This document shows, piece after piece, positions 25,237 to 33,583 of a DNA stretch of 64,000 nucleotides. The first letter of the stretch is position 1. The number at the start of each line of letters is the position of its first letter. Made by a program: the position numbers and the translations under genes. The notes beneath the pieces are model-generated. The model was given only the letters and a program-made list of their open reading frames with translations. It had not been told where the DNA came from and did no database searches. This stretch comes from Lachnospiraceae bacterium (GTDB taxonomy: Bacteria > Bacillota > Clostridia > Lachnospirales > Lachnospiraceae): NCBI GenBank assembly GCA_902363135.1, contig CABIZF010000003.1, positions 62,001 through 126,000 on the forward strand, written 5' to 3'.

Positions 25237-25484
25237 CCACACCTCTCAAGAATTTCTCTACAAACCCGGTCATATTCCAAAAGTAATGTAAGATCTTTCG
25301 TTCGGCTCAGTGGCCGGTCTACAACTTCAACGTAAAATTCTTTCCGGATCATCTGGCCGTAACTCGCAGAATTATAAACATCCTGCTTTTTGCAGCTAAT
25401 CAATTCAGCTACTTCGGATCCAGTGATGGAGTACTCCATCACTGTCCCATTCCTTTTGCATAAGTTATATAACGCCTTCGCCAT
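25233..25484 (-). CDS. Hypothetical protein with HTH-like segment
   Basis: 83 residues from ATG 25484. The segment I-T-G-S-E-V-A-E-L-I-S-C-K-K-Q-D-V-Y has helix-turn-helix spacing. Starting upstream would require running into the previous gene. DNA binding is a guess. Confidence 0.4.
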   Translation of the reverse strand: MAKALYNLCKRNGTVMEYSITGSEVAELISCKKQDVYNSASYGQMIRKEFYVEVVDRPLSRTKDLTLLLEYDRVCREILERCG

Positions 25485-25489
25485 ATTAA

Positions 25490-25696
25490 TCACCCGTAAT
25501 AAATTTCGCTGCATCCATCATCGGAAAACTCAACTTCTTCCAGCTTCCAACCATCGCGCTGGAATTCTCCTCGATATGCTTTTTCGTAATGGTTTTTTAC
25601 GATTTTTTCAGCCTCTTGCATGTCTTTTGCTTTAACAATTCCGACTATAGTTTCGCATCGGAATCCATCATGCTGATAATATCTATACAAATTCAT
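25490..25696 (-). CDS. Hypothetical phage protein
   Basis: 68 residues, compact alpha/beta (M-N-L-Y-R-Y-Y-Q-H, then A-K-D-M-Q-E-A-E-K-I-V-K). It resembles the many small DUF-type ferredoxin-like phage proteins with a strand-helix-strand core. The function is unknown. Confidence 0.45.
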   Translation of the reverse strand: MNLYRYYQHDGFRCETIVGIVKAKDMQEAEKIVKNHYEKAYRGEFQRDGWKLEEVEFSDDGCSEIYYG

Positions 25697-25711
25697 TTAT
25701 TTCATCCCCTT

Positions 25712-25915
25712 TCAGCTGTGCGTGGCAATAAAGTTTTCCATCGCCCATCTGTTTCCAGTAGCAGCCACCTGTGCTCTGGTTCGCTCATACGAGCTGAGAG
25801 GTCTTCCAGATATTCTTCTGGTTTCTTCTGCCGGAAGAAGTCCCTTCCGGCGAAGATTTGCAAGTTCCTCTGGTGTTGCGTCTTTGATATCTTTTACTGA
25901 TATAATCTCGATCAT
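25712..25915 (-). CDS. Hypothetical phage protein
   Basis: 67 residues: I-S-V-K-D-I-K-D-A-T-P-E-E-L-A-N-L-R-R-K, then a basic helix ending near W-A-M-E-N-F. It follows the clamp gene by 2 bp, so it is probably coupled to clamp expression. Not recognised. Confidence 0.4.
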   Translation of the reverse strand: MIEIISVKDIKDATPEELANLRRKGLLPAEETRRISGRPLSSYERTRAQVAATGNRWAMENFIATHS

Positions 25916-25917
25916 AT

Positions 25918-26982
25918 TTAAGCCTCCCTTATCGCTACCGGAAGCACCATGGCTTTCATGTCGCTGTCCTCTGCTTCCACAATCATCGGTGTTCGTGGGC
26001 TGGTGAAACCCAGTGCAATATTGTCACAGGTGAAGGCTTTCAATGTTTCCAGAACCAGTCTTGAATCGAATCCCAACCGTATGGATTTGCATACGGTTTC
26101 CTGGAGCGGTACCTGTTCCTGATAGTCTGCCAGCTTATCCCGGATACTGATATTCAGCACATCGTCTTCTATCTGGAATACTGCCGGCTGCTTTTCTTCC
26201 GTACACATCTTTGCCCTGGTCATTGCGCCGATCAATGCAGTTCTTGATGCACATGTATTAATCTCGCCTTCGGTAAACATTTTCTGATAAGCAAAGTATT
26301 TTCCTTCAATCAGTCTTGTGTAAATGGTATATTCAGCAGACTTGAATACCGCACTGTTTTTGGTGTATGTAAGTGTCACATCATCGATTACGCCCATGGA
26401 AATCAGCTTCTTGGCAGTCGTCTTCGGTACGATCAGTTTCATGTCCTTTGCACCTTCTGCTTTAACAGAATCTACTGCAACCACATGCCCGTCCAGTGCA
26501 GCAAGGGAAACTCCGCTGTCTGTACCCTCGAAATAAATTCCGGTCATCTGTGTATTCGCACCGCCGTCAGCTGCTGCATAAATAACATGACCTATAGCCT
26601 CCATGATCTTTTTGCCGTTCAATTCCACGCCATCCGCTTCCGGATCCTCTGTAATATCAAAATTAAATTCTTCCGGAGGATAACTCTGGTATTTGTTTTT
26701 AATAGCTCCTATCTTGATCATAACTACATTCTTGTCGGTTGCGCTGATGTCGATTTCTCCATCTGGAAGATTTTTGATCAGGTCAAAGGCTTTCATTGGA
26801 ATAATAAAATAACTGCCTTCTGAGGCCTCTAATTTGACCTTCATTGTAATCTCGGAGTTGGAGGCGATTAAATACCCGTCCTTTACCAGAATTCCTCCCA
26901 GAGCCGGAAACTGGTCATTCTTCTGCACAATACTTTTTAATTTGTCAATAACTCTGGCAATCTCATACTTCTGTACTTTCAT
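25918..26982 (-). CDS. Phage-encoded DNA polymerase sliding clamp (beta-clamp-like)
   Basis: 354 residues from ATG 26982 (GGAAAGGA upstream), the length of bacterial DnaN. DnaN-like features: an opening V-I-D-K-L-K-S-I-V-Q-K-N, F-P-A-L-G-G-I-L-V-K, Y-F-I-I-P-M-K-A-F-D-L-I in domain 1, then three repeats of strand-helix folds to the C-terminus M-V-L-P-V-A-I-R. It is divergent from host DnaN but lies among replication and recombination genes. It should act as a processivity clamp for phage DNA synthesis. At least one neighbour (31376-32134) ends in a clamp-binding motif. Confidence 0.78.
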   Translation of the reverse strand: MKVQKYEIARVIDKLKSIVQKNDQFPALGGILVKDGYLIASNSEITMKVKLEASEGSYFIIPMKAFDLIKNLPDGEIDISATDKNVVMIKIGAIKNKYQSYPPEEFNFDITEDPEADGVELNGKKIMEAIGHVIYAAADGGANTQMTGIYFEGTDSGVSLAALDGHVVAVDSVKAEGAKDMKLIVPKTTAKKLISMGVIDDVTLTYTKNSAVFKSAEYTIYTRLIEGKYFAYQKMFTEGEINTCASRTALIGAMTRAKMCTEEKQPAVFQIEDDVLNISIRDKLADYQEQVPLQETVCKSIRLGFDSRLVLETLKAFTCDNIALGFTSPRTPMIVEAEDSDMKAMVLPVAIREA

Positions 26983-27514
26983 CTTCATTCCTTTCCCGGA
27001 GAACAATACCATCAAGGTACTTCACCACTCCGTTTGAATATTTGATCCTGTAAGGTTCCAGTTCCTCCCGGTTCATATACTTGTGTCCGTAAATCTTCTT
27101 CATATCCCGGAACACCACCCACGGAACCCGGTAGAATTCTTTAAATTCCAGAGATACAACCAAAAAACACATTGCTCCAAGCTTCATATACCTTTCAAAG
27201 CACGCCTGCTGTTCAGCGGTTACTACGTCCCTGCTAATCTTATCTTTATCCGTATGCTTTGCATCGAACAAGATCATGGTTGAATCCATGAGAATTCCTT
27301 TGAAATCAGGCTGAGCCTGTTTAGTGAAACAGCAGATGAACTGCCCTCTGTTCCTGTCCATTGCTTTCAGTACCTTAAATGCTTCCGGAGTTTTATCAAC
27401 TGCTGCAATTCCTCTTTCTTCATAGAATCTGGATGCCGCAAGTATCATTCCCTCAAAATGTTCTCCGTTAGATCTGCTCTGCAGACCTCTTATTGAACGC
27501 TTATAAGTATCCAT
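26963..27514 (-). CDS. RecU-like Holliday junction resolvase
   Basis: 183 residues. RecU features: G-E-H-F-E-G-M-I-L-A-A-S-R-F-Y, then G-I-A-A-V-D-K-T-P, A-Q-P-D-F-K-G-I-L (catalytic Asp), F-D-A-K-H-T (Asp-x-Lys) and E-Q-Q-A-C-F. It cleaves four-way junctions in recombination. It overlaps the clamp gene by 20 bp. Confidence 0.82.
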   Translation of the reverse strand: MDTYKRSIRGLQSRSNGEHFEGMILAASRFYEERGIAAVDKTPEAFKVLKAMDRNRGQFICCFTKQAQPDFKGILMDSTMILFDAKHTDKDKISRDVVTAEQQACFERYMKLGAMCFLVVSLEFKEFYRVPWVVFRDMKKIYGHKYMNREELEPYRIKYSNGVVKYLDGIVLRERNEDESTEV

Positions 27515-27782
27515 TTTCTTCCGCTACCTTTATGAGTTTGTTTATTGTTACTGCTCCAATTCCCGGAATCTTATTCAGCTGAAGGAATGCGATAAACTCC
27601 TTTGCTCCCTCTCCGGTTTTTGAGATACTGGCTTTTCCACAATTAAAGCCCTCGCTTCGTGCTTTTTCCACACGATCTTCCACATAATTCACAAGCTGTT
27701 CGTCTGTCTTCTTTCTCATTTCCACAGCTTTTTTATGAATAAGGTTTTCATCAGTTGTTCTTCTACAGCTTCTCTTTGCCAT
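27501..27782 (-). CDS. Small helix-hairpin-helix protein
   Basis: 93 residues from ATG 27782 (AGGAGATTGAAG upstream). The C-terminal I-P-G-I-G-A-V-T-I-N-K-L is a helix-hairpin-helix DNA-binding motif. The N-terminus is basic. It is coupled to RecU (14-bp overlap), so a resolvase cofactor role is possible. Confidence 0.55.
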   Translation of the reverse strand: MAKRSCRRTTDENLIHKKAVEMRKKTDEQLVNYVEDRVEKARSEGFNCGKASISKTGEGAKEFIAFLQLNKIPGIGAVTINKLIKVAEENGYL

Positions 27783-28776
27783 CTTCAATCTCCTTTTTAT
27801 TTTCCAGGTCCGGCACCGGTATATTGTGACTAGTCAGCCATTTCGCAAAGCAGGAATGACACATATGGCCAAACGATGTCGCCTTGCCGCCCCTGACCGC
27901 TCTTGCTGTCAAGGTAACCATCTTGTTTTTATCTTCTGTCTTTCCGCACAACATACAGTTGCCACTGAGTTTTTTATTGACTTTCTCGCTCCTTTTACGA
28001 ATCTGCAGCTCCTTCGGATAATCCCTGCGCATATTCTTCTCACCAACAATCGGAATCAGACTGTCTTTCATAAATACCGGTATCCCGTTGTAATCAGCTT
28101 CTACAACGATTCTCTTGATCCATTCGAATTCCGGAATCACTTTCTCTTTCCTGTGTCCTGTCTCGGCACCGATGATTATCCAGTTCAAATATTTCAGTGC
28201 GGAAATGTTTTCATCTATATCTTCGAGCAATGGCTCTATACTGGCGAAAGTGTTTAACAGGTTTGGAAGCTGGTATATCCGTTCCATGTTCTCACTATTC
28301 GTCACAGTTGTTCCGTACCACATATTCCCTTTCCCAGAAGGCACACCGTACTGGGTGTACCTTTTCGGATTCTTTGTGAGAAACAGGTAATTGTGCTGAG
28401 GATGTTTTGCACAAGCGTAAAGGACATCCTCTATCCAACTGTCAGGAATCCACTCTCCAAATATGTCTGCCATTGCTCCAACAAATATATTTTGCCCCTG
28501 TTTCAGCTTGTCCAGTGTGTCATATCTGTATATGTGTAATGTCGGTTCAAACCCAAATGGATATATGACAGGCTTTCCATCCTCATTCATGAACGGTTTA
28601 TCCAGGACAAACAGATCTCCCTCCATTCGATATTGGTCTGTCTGGACCATATTTCTTTTCATATTTCCACAAAAACGGAGTGACATCTTGTCAGCGTAGC
28701 AGTAAGAACAGCCATGCCGACAACCGGTAATTGGATTCCATGTATGATCGCACCATTCGATACCGCTCTTATTCAT
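27763..28776 (-). CDS. DUF5131 (phage Gp37/Gp68) family protein with C-terminal zinc finger
   Basis: 337 residues from ATG 28776 (GGAGGCTGGCCA). The N-terminus I-E-W-C-D-H-T-W-N-P-I-T-G-C-R-H-G-C-S-Y contains the radical-SAM-like Cys cluster G-C-R-H-G-C-S-Y-C of DUF5131, followed by a TIM-barrel-sized body. A C-terminal module (about residues 270-315) with C-M-L-C-G-K and H-M-C-H-S-C is a zinc finger not present in all family members. The family is common in phages and mobile elements; its reaction is unknown. Confidence 0.82.
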   Translation of the reverse strand: MNKSGIEWCDHTWNPITGCRHGCSYCYADKMSLRFCGNMKRNMVQTDQYRMEGDLFVLDKPFMNEDGKPVIYPFGFEPTLHIYRYDTLDKLKQGQNIFVGAMADIFGEWIPDSWIEDVLYACAKHPQHNYLFLTKNPKRYTQYGVPSGKGNMWYGTTVTNSENMERIYQLPNLLNTFASIEPLLEDIDENISALKYLNWIIIGAETGHRKEKVIPEFEWIKRIVVEADYNGIPVFMKDSLIPIVGEKNMRRDYPKELQIRKRSEKVNKKLSGNCMLCGKTEDKNKMVTLTARAVRGGKATSFGHMCHSCFAKWLTSHNIPVPDLENKKEIEDGKEKL

Positions 28777-29005
28777 TGGCCAGCCTCCTTCCTGCATGTT
28801 CAAGGATTTTTTCTTCTTCCCACTTCACTTCGGAGAAGTCAATCTTCTGTCCACACTCGCTACAATATTTCGGTTGAAAGTTCGGCCCCGCATTCAACAC
28901 ATGATTACATCTAGGACAATAACAAGGCTTATGCTCCACATATGTGAATCCGTATTTCCTGTAAACTTCCGTTCTTACAACTGGTTTTCGTGCTATGAAT
29001 TTCAT
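28769..29005 (-). CDS. Small zinc-ribbon protein
   Basis: 78 residues from ATG 29005 (GGTGGAGTG upstream). Upstream in-frame sequence overlaps the previous gene. C-P-R-C-N-H and C-S-E-C-G-Q form a zinc ribbon after a beta-like N-terminus. The function is unknown. Confidence 0.5.
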   Translation of the reverse strand: MKFIARKPVVRTEVYRKYGFTYVEHKPCYCPRCNHVLNAGPNFQPKYCSECGQKIDFSEVKWEEEKILEHAGRRLANE

Positions 29006-29199
29006 CACTCCACCTTCTCTCCATACTCGATCACGTATTCGTACTGAGCTGATTTTCTGTTTTCGCCTCCGGGAACTTCTTTTCTGACAATCTGGACTGC
29101 ATATCCTGCTTTTGCCAGCATGGAAACCATCTGCAATCGGTCTTCTTCGTTCCACTGAACACTTCCTTTTCGAATACTTCTGATGCTCTGCTTCGCCAT
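29005..29199 (-). CDS. Hypothetical small phage protein
   Basis: 64 residues. The ATG at 29199 overlaps the stop of the preceding PcfJ-like gene (TAATG). Opening M-A-K-Q-S-I-R-S-I-R-K-G; the remainder is strand-rich. Not recognised. Confidence 0.45.
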   Translation of the reverse strand: MAKQSIRSIRKGSVQWNEEDRLQMVSMLAKAGYAVQIVRKEVPGGENRKSAQYEYVIEYGEKVE

Positions 29200-31364
29200 T
29201 ATCCGCACTTCCTTTCCATCTTTTCTTCTCGTTCTTTCATCAGCTTCTCAAATGCAGCTACAAAAGCTTTTACCGATGCCGGCATCCCACAGTTGTGATT
29301 TCCCCTGCACTGGATCACGCGACCATTGTTATATTCCATTGTGAAATATGGTGTATCAGGTTCTTCCACTCTGCGCACAAAGAAGATGTGTGTCTGCCCT
29401 TTGGCCACTCGGTCAACGTAAGTTCCAACACAATGGTGAAGGGCAGCTCCTTCATTCTTGATTTCCTGTGTATCTCTTGGCACTCTCAATATCAATCCTT
29501 TTCCTTTTATCAAGAAAGCGTTGTCTATGCCGGCATTCTCTTTGAGCATTTCCTCCAGAAGTTTTTTCATGACCTCGGCTTCCCGCTTTATCCGTTCATC
29601 TTCCCGGCGTTTCTTTTCCGCTGCCTTTTTATCCTGCAATGCTTGATATTCCGCAGCTGTCCGATCATGTACTTTCTTGAAATTCTTCGGAAAATAGAAG
29701 AACATATTGTTGAGATCATATTTCAGTTCTTTGCACCAGTTCAAATAATCAAGCCAGTCCTTAGCGCAATTCTGCAGACGTTCTTCTCTGATATCCGGTC
29801 TTTCTTTACGCTGCATATAGGAATATCGCCAACATTGTCCGCTCTCTCCCACGCGATAATCAGCACCTTCGCGTTCAATATATCTGCAGATCTTATGGAT
29901 GGTCGATTTCCTGTTCTCCTTCCGGATCAGCGTTGTGTTGCATCCGAAAAGTTTATAGAACCGTTCCAGTTCTTCCGCTTTTAGGTTGTAACCAGAGCTT
30001 TGCGCTTCCTGCAATAATCTCAGTTCATCAATGTTTCCATCAATAGACTGCAGTATTCGCGTGTTTTCCTTCGTAAGGCCAAGAATTTCAAATATTGTTT
30101 TTCCACTTTTTCTCAGTCCCCTAATTCCATTCCGGCTTTCATACCCAAAAGCACCATCGTGAAACTCGTTGATCAGATGTGCGGCCAGTTTATACAGCCC
30201 CATTTTTATAAACCATTCAAGCTGCGGAAACTTTCTGTATCTGTTGATTGCCTTTGCATAATGTATCTGTTCACTCGGTCTATTCTCCGCCAAAATTTCC
30301 AGTGCCGAGTATTTCATCGGAGTATCTTTCCATGCTTCCGGCAGGTTTCCGGGATATAAGGTGCAGTATGAACTTTCTCTGTATCCTTCATCTGTGCACC
30401 ACCGTACAATACCAGTCTGTTTATACTCTCTGTATTCATAACTGCTGGTGCATGGCGTTCCGTTCGGTGCAAATTTGTAAAATGTCCTTACAATCTCAAA
30501 TAATCCATCATTTGTCTTTCCATCCGGCTTTACTTCTCTGTATGCTGTAAAATACCGCCACAGGAACCCCTCTTCTCTTGGCTCAATAAATGAAACAATC
30601 CTCCTGTCACATATGCGTGCCGGCATCCTGCCTCTGGCTTTAATGGTGACCGGACTTCCACAAAGGGGGCATATCCCCTTCTCGTTATTTCTTAACCGAA
30701 TTTTCGTTCTGTCTACCAGTGTCACCCTATTACAATGAGTGCAATGCACCAGAGCCTCATTCTTTGATCTTGTTGAGTAAATCAGATATCTGCTGAATGA
30801 CATCGCCTTATCTGATACCCAGTTTTTAAATTCATCAGGGATTTCTTTGACCGTTTCCATAAGCGCATCAATTGGATTGGTTTCTTTGGCATGTCTTTCA
30901 TCAAGACGTTTTTGTTTGACCATATCCTGAAAGCGTGTCACAGCTGTCCAGTCTCTTGCATCTTTCTCTGTGCTCCATTCCTTGAAAAAGCTGCGCATAC
31001 GATCAATGTCTGCATCCGTCCAGAAAAACATATTCGGCGTCCACCTGCCTGTGCTTTCTTTGTAATCCCAATGATGTTCATAAAGGCTGATATCATACAT
31101 TCTGTCATAAGCTGCAGTCAGCCATTTCACTTTTTCAACGGTCAGATCTTGTGATATGTAATCATTCTTGGAAAAAAACGTTCTTAACTGAGCGTCTTTT
31201 TTTCCTTTCTTCAATTTTCTGATTGGATAGAATGTTACCATCAACAGATCTTTTTCTATATCTTTGGTCGTTACGATATGTGTGCCTGCAGCTCTTTCCG
31301 CAAATCTGACCATTTCATCAGAGGCTTCCTCCCTCGGAATCTTTGCTAATTTTCTCTTTTCCAT
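29199..31364 (-). CDS. PcfJ-like protein
   Basis: 721 residues. The C-terminal region carries the PcfJ hallmark A-A-L-H-H-C-V-G-T-Y, then F-F-V-R-R-V and V-I-Q-C-R-G-N-H-N. A mid-protein zinc ribbon (C-T-H-C-N then C-P-L-C-G, about residues 215-245) is present. PcfJ was named on plasmid pCF10 next to PcfK, and its activity is not established. The gene pair here (PcfJ then upstream PcfK-like) keeps that neighbourhood. SD AGGAGGCTGCCGC. Confidence 0.8.
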   Translation of the reverse strand: MEKRKLAKIPREEASDEMVRFAERAAGTHIVTTKDIEKDLLMVTFYPIRKLKKGKKDAQLRTFFSKNDYISQDLTVEKVKWLTAAYDRMYDISLYEHHWDYKESTGRWTPNMFFWTDADIDRMRSFFKEWSTEKDARDWTAVTRFQDMVKQKRLDERHAKETNPIDALMETVKEIPDEFKNWVSDKAMSFSRYLIYSTRSKNEALVHCTHCNRVTLVDRTKIRLRNNEKGICPLCGSPVTIKARGRMPARICDRRIVSFIEPREEGFLWRYFTAYREVKPDGKTNDGLFEIVRTFYKFAPNGTPCTSSYEYREYKQTGIVRWCTDEGYRESSYCTLYPGNLPEAWKDTPMKYSALEILAENRPSEQIHYAKAINRYRKFPQLEWFIKMGLYKLAAHLINEFHDGAFGYESRNGIRGLRKSGKTIFEILGLTKENTRILQSIDGNIDELRLLQEAQSSGYNLKAEELERFYKLFGCNTTLIRKENRKSTIHKICRYIEREGADYRVGESGQCWRYSYMQRKERPDIREERLQNCAKDWLDYLNWCKELKYDLNNMFFYFPKNFKKVHDRTAAEYQALQDKKAAEKKRREDERIKREAEVMKKLLEEMLKENAGIDNAFLIKGKGLILRVPRDTQEIKNEGAALHHCVGTYVDRVAKGQTHIFFVRRVEEPDTPYFTMEYNNGRVIQCRGNHNCGMPASVKAFVAAFEKLMKEREEKMERKCG

Positions 31365-31375
31365 GCGGCAGCCTC

Positions 31376-32134
31376 CTACAGAAGATCAAACAATGACATC
31401 TGGCCAGACAGTTCGCTGCTTTTGGTACTGGTTTTTTCAGTTTTCCGCTGCTTGGAAGCAGCATCTTTTTTCACTGGCTTTTCAGAAACCTTGGAATCAT
31501 CCTTTGTTTTCTGGACATCTTTCTTGGTTTCTGTAACTTTTTTAGTTGGTGCTTCGGTCTTTTTTGTTGTCGCAGGCTTTTTGCTTTTTTCCTTTTTGGC
31601 GGTTTCTGGTTTTTCATATTTGTGGTAATAATCCTCTGCCCATTCATATACAACCTGGTCTTCAACTGCAGCGGATCTGCCATTCGACTGCTTCCTGGCC
31701 TGCTCAACGATATAACTAAAGCACTTGTTCCAGGTCTTTCCCTCCTGCATCACATCTTCAGCAAGCCCCTGATCCTCTTCGCATCTTTTCATCAGGTAAG
31801 TAATGACCGGATCCGCAAAGTTCTTCTGTGTTGCCTTCTTCTTTTCTGCTTCCAGCTTTTCTCTGGCTTTCTGCTTTACCGGCTTTGCATTTTCAGCTTC
31901 TGCTGCTTCAACTTCTTCTTTTGTCGGAGCTGGAATCCCGGAAACAATATCAACAAGAGAGGCTTTTCCCATTGGAACTGTATCCTCTTCCTTTGATTCA
32001 TCGTCTTCCTGGGCCTCTAATTTGCCCTCTGTCGGTTTCTCTTCCTGTTCCCCTATTGTTTCACTGTCTGCAACCGTTTCCGCCTCTAAACGGTCAGTAT
32101 CAGCTTCAAGTTCCTGTTTTAACTGTTCTGACAT
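31376..32134 (-). CDS. PcfK / AcrIIA9-family protein with C-terminal clamp-binding motif
   Basis: 252 residues in three parts. An acidic disordered N-terminus reaches about residue 85. A conserved helical PcfK-like core covers about 105-185 (I-T-Y-L-M-K-R-C-E-E-D, then K-T-W-N-K-C-F-S-Y-I, then V-V-Y-E-W-A-E-D-Y-Y). A Lys/Thr-rich linker ends in S-G-Q-M-S-L-F-D-L-L. The PcfK fold is that of AcrIIA9 anti-CRISPR proteins. The last eight residues match the beta-clamp-binding consensus Q-L-S-L-F, and this phage encodes a clamp. Whether it inhibits Cas9 or only acts in replication is not shown by sequence. Confidence 0.75.
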   Translation of the reverse strand: MSEQLKQELEADTDRLEAETVADSETIGEQEEKPTEGKLEAQEDDESKEEDTVPMGKASLVDIVSGIPAPTKEEVEAAEAENAKPVKQKAREKLEAEKKKATQKNFADPVITYLMKRCEEDQGLAEDVMQEGKTWNKCFSYIVEQARKQSNGRSAAVEDQVVYEWAEDYYHKYEKPETAKKEKSKKPATTKKTEAPTKKVTETKKDVQKTKDDSKVSEKPVKKDAASKQRKTEKTSTKSSELSGQMSLFDLL

Positions 32135-32952
32135 TTGTAATCTCCTTTCTCGAAATCAAAATAAAAAGTAATCTTCCCAGGGTTGCGTTCTTCAATCGGA
32201 GTTATCCATGAACCGCACATTTCTTTAAATATCTGAATCTGCCGTCTACAGTTCCATTCTCCCCTGAAATAAAACGGTGTGTACCAGAATTCCTGTCCCG
32301 GCTTTTCAACCGGCATCAGTGGATCTCCGCACACCGGATTGGATATCGTATTTGCAACAGCCACCCAGCCTGCGCACCCAAGAAGCGAAAGCTGTATGTA
32401 ACACATCTGGGCAACTACCCTGTCTATGTCATTGGCGGTGAACAAAACCCGTGTCTGATAATTTATCTTTTTTCTGTGGAATATGTTTGCCGCTGCTACA
32501 AGAGTTGCTCCTGCTCCACACGCCGGATCATTGACAGATATCCATTCCTGTTTTTCCAATGTCTGTACATTGTCATTGATTGTTATGCTTGCCATACATT
32601 CACAGACATTGTATGGTGTAAAAAACTGCCCTTTCCAGTGGTTCCCTAGCTCAAGGCTCATGTACAGTTTTCCAAGAAAGTCCTGATCTGGATTGCGTTC
32701 CAGTGTCTCAACCACAATCGCAAAGCATTTGGCCGGCTTCTCTACCCCGCCAAGGCGTTTGATGCACTCTGCATATTCTTTCTCTCTTGCAGTGTATCTC
32801 GGTTCCGTCTTATCAACCGAATTCGCCAGTGTGCAAGCCATTGCCGCCATTAGATCGGCCCACACCTGCCATGAACTCCGGCTGTAACACAGCTCTTGAA
32901 AGACTTTTATGAATTCTTTCTCTGTTCCCTGTATTTTCTCTATCTGCTCCAT
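32119..32952 (-). CDS. N-6 DNA methylase-like protein lacking the catalytic NPPY motif
   Basis: 277 residues. The HsdM-like core has G-Q-F-F-T-P-Y-N-V and the SAM-binding N-D-P-A-C-G-A-G-A-T-L near residue 140, then F-T-A-N-D-I-D and Q-L-S-L-L-G. Where motif IV (N/D-P-P-Y/F) should follow, the sequence is N-P-V-C-G-D-P-L-M-P, with no NPPY. It may bind SAM or DNA without methylating, or use a changed site. It overlaps the PcfK-like gene by 16 bp. Confidence 0.72.
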   Translation of the reverse strand: MEQIEKIQGTEKEFIKVFQELCYSRSSWQVWADLMAAMACTLANSVDKTEPRYTAREKEYAECIKRLGGVEKPAKCFAIVVETLERNPDQDFLGKLYMSLELGNHWKGQFFTPYNVCECMASITINDNVQTLEKQEWISVNDPACGAGATLVAAANIFHRKKINYQTRVLFTANDIDRVVAQMCYIQLSLLGCAGWVAVANTISNPVCGDPLMPVEKPGQEFWYTPFYFRGEWNCRRQIQIFKEMCGSWITPIEERNPGKITFYFDFEKGDYKCQNS

Positions 32953-32956
32953 GCTG

Positions 32957-33583
32957 TCACCTCTTGAATCCGTGTTCTCGCATTAGCATATCTATATACT
33001 CTGGTGTCGCACGTTCTGGTTCTTCTGCTATCTGGTCCCGGTGCTGTTGTTCTATTGCCGCATTTTCGTGTGTGGTAAGCTGTGCAATATATTTATTTTT
33101 CGCTTCCAGAATACTCGGAGGAAGCTTTGCATCATTCGTCTTGCGCTCGATCAGGGTTGAATATATCTTGAAGAAATGCGCTCGGACAGCATCCTGGTTC
33201 TCATCAAGACATATCTCCCGGAAGCCAAGCCGTTTTACCGCCTCTCTGACTATTGGTGTCAGGCTTTCCAGTGCCTCTTCCTGCCTGTAATATCCATACT
33301 GGCTGATGGCCTTCTGGACTTCTCCCCAGGCTTCTCCCTGGTCTTTGAGGTGTGGAACTGTGTATTCTGCACATTTCTCCCGTATCTCAGATATCTGCGG
33401 CGGGTATGTATGAGTGGCGAACAGTTCCATCAATGCTGTTTCGCAAAGCTTATAGTCCAGGTCCCCCAGCATGCGGTACCACATCCTGATGCTGTATTGG
33501 TCTGGCATGACATTAAATGTTGGATAGGCACTTTTGATTGAAGCTCTGATAAAATCAAACTCTTGAGGTGTCACTTCAATCAC
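32957..33583 (-). CDS. Replicative helicase loader/inhibitor, SPP1 G39P-like
   Basis: 208 residues. The N-terminal helical domain (about 8-70: I-K-S-A-Y-P-T-F-N-V, then W-Y-R-M-L-G-D-L-D-Y, then Y-P-P-Q-I-S-E-I) fits the G39P family that loads DnaB-type helicase at the phage origin. The C-terminal half is helical and basic. It overlaps the replisome organiser gene by 8 bp, the usual pairing. Confidence 0.8.
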   Translation of the reverse strand: MIEVTPQEFDFIRASIKSAYPTFNVMPDQYSIRMWYRMLGDLDYKLCETALMELFATHTYPPQISEIREKCAEYTVPHLKDQGEAWGEVQKAISQYGYYRQEEALESLTPIVREAVKRLGFREICLDENQDAVRAHFFKIYSTLIERKTNDAKLPPSILEAKNKYIAQLTTHENAAIEQQHRDQIAEEPERATPEYIDMLMREHGFKR

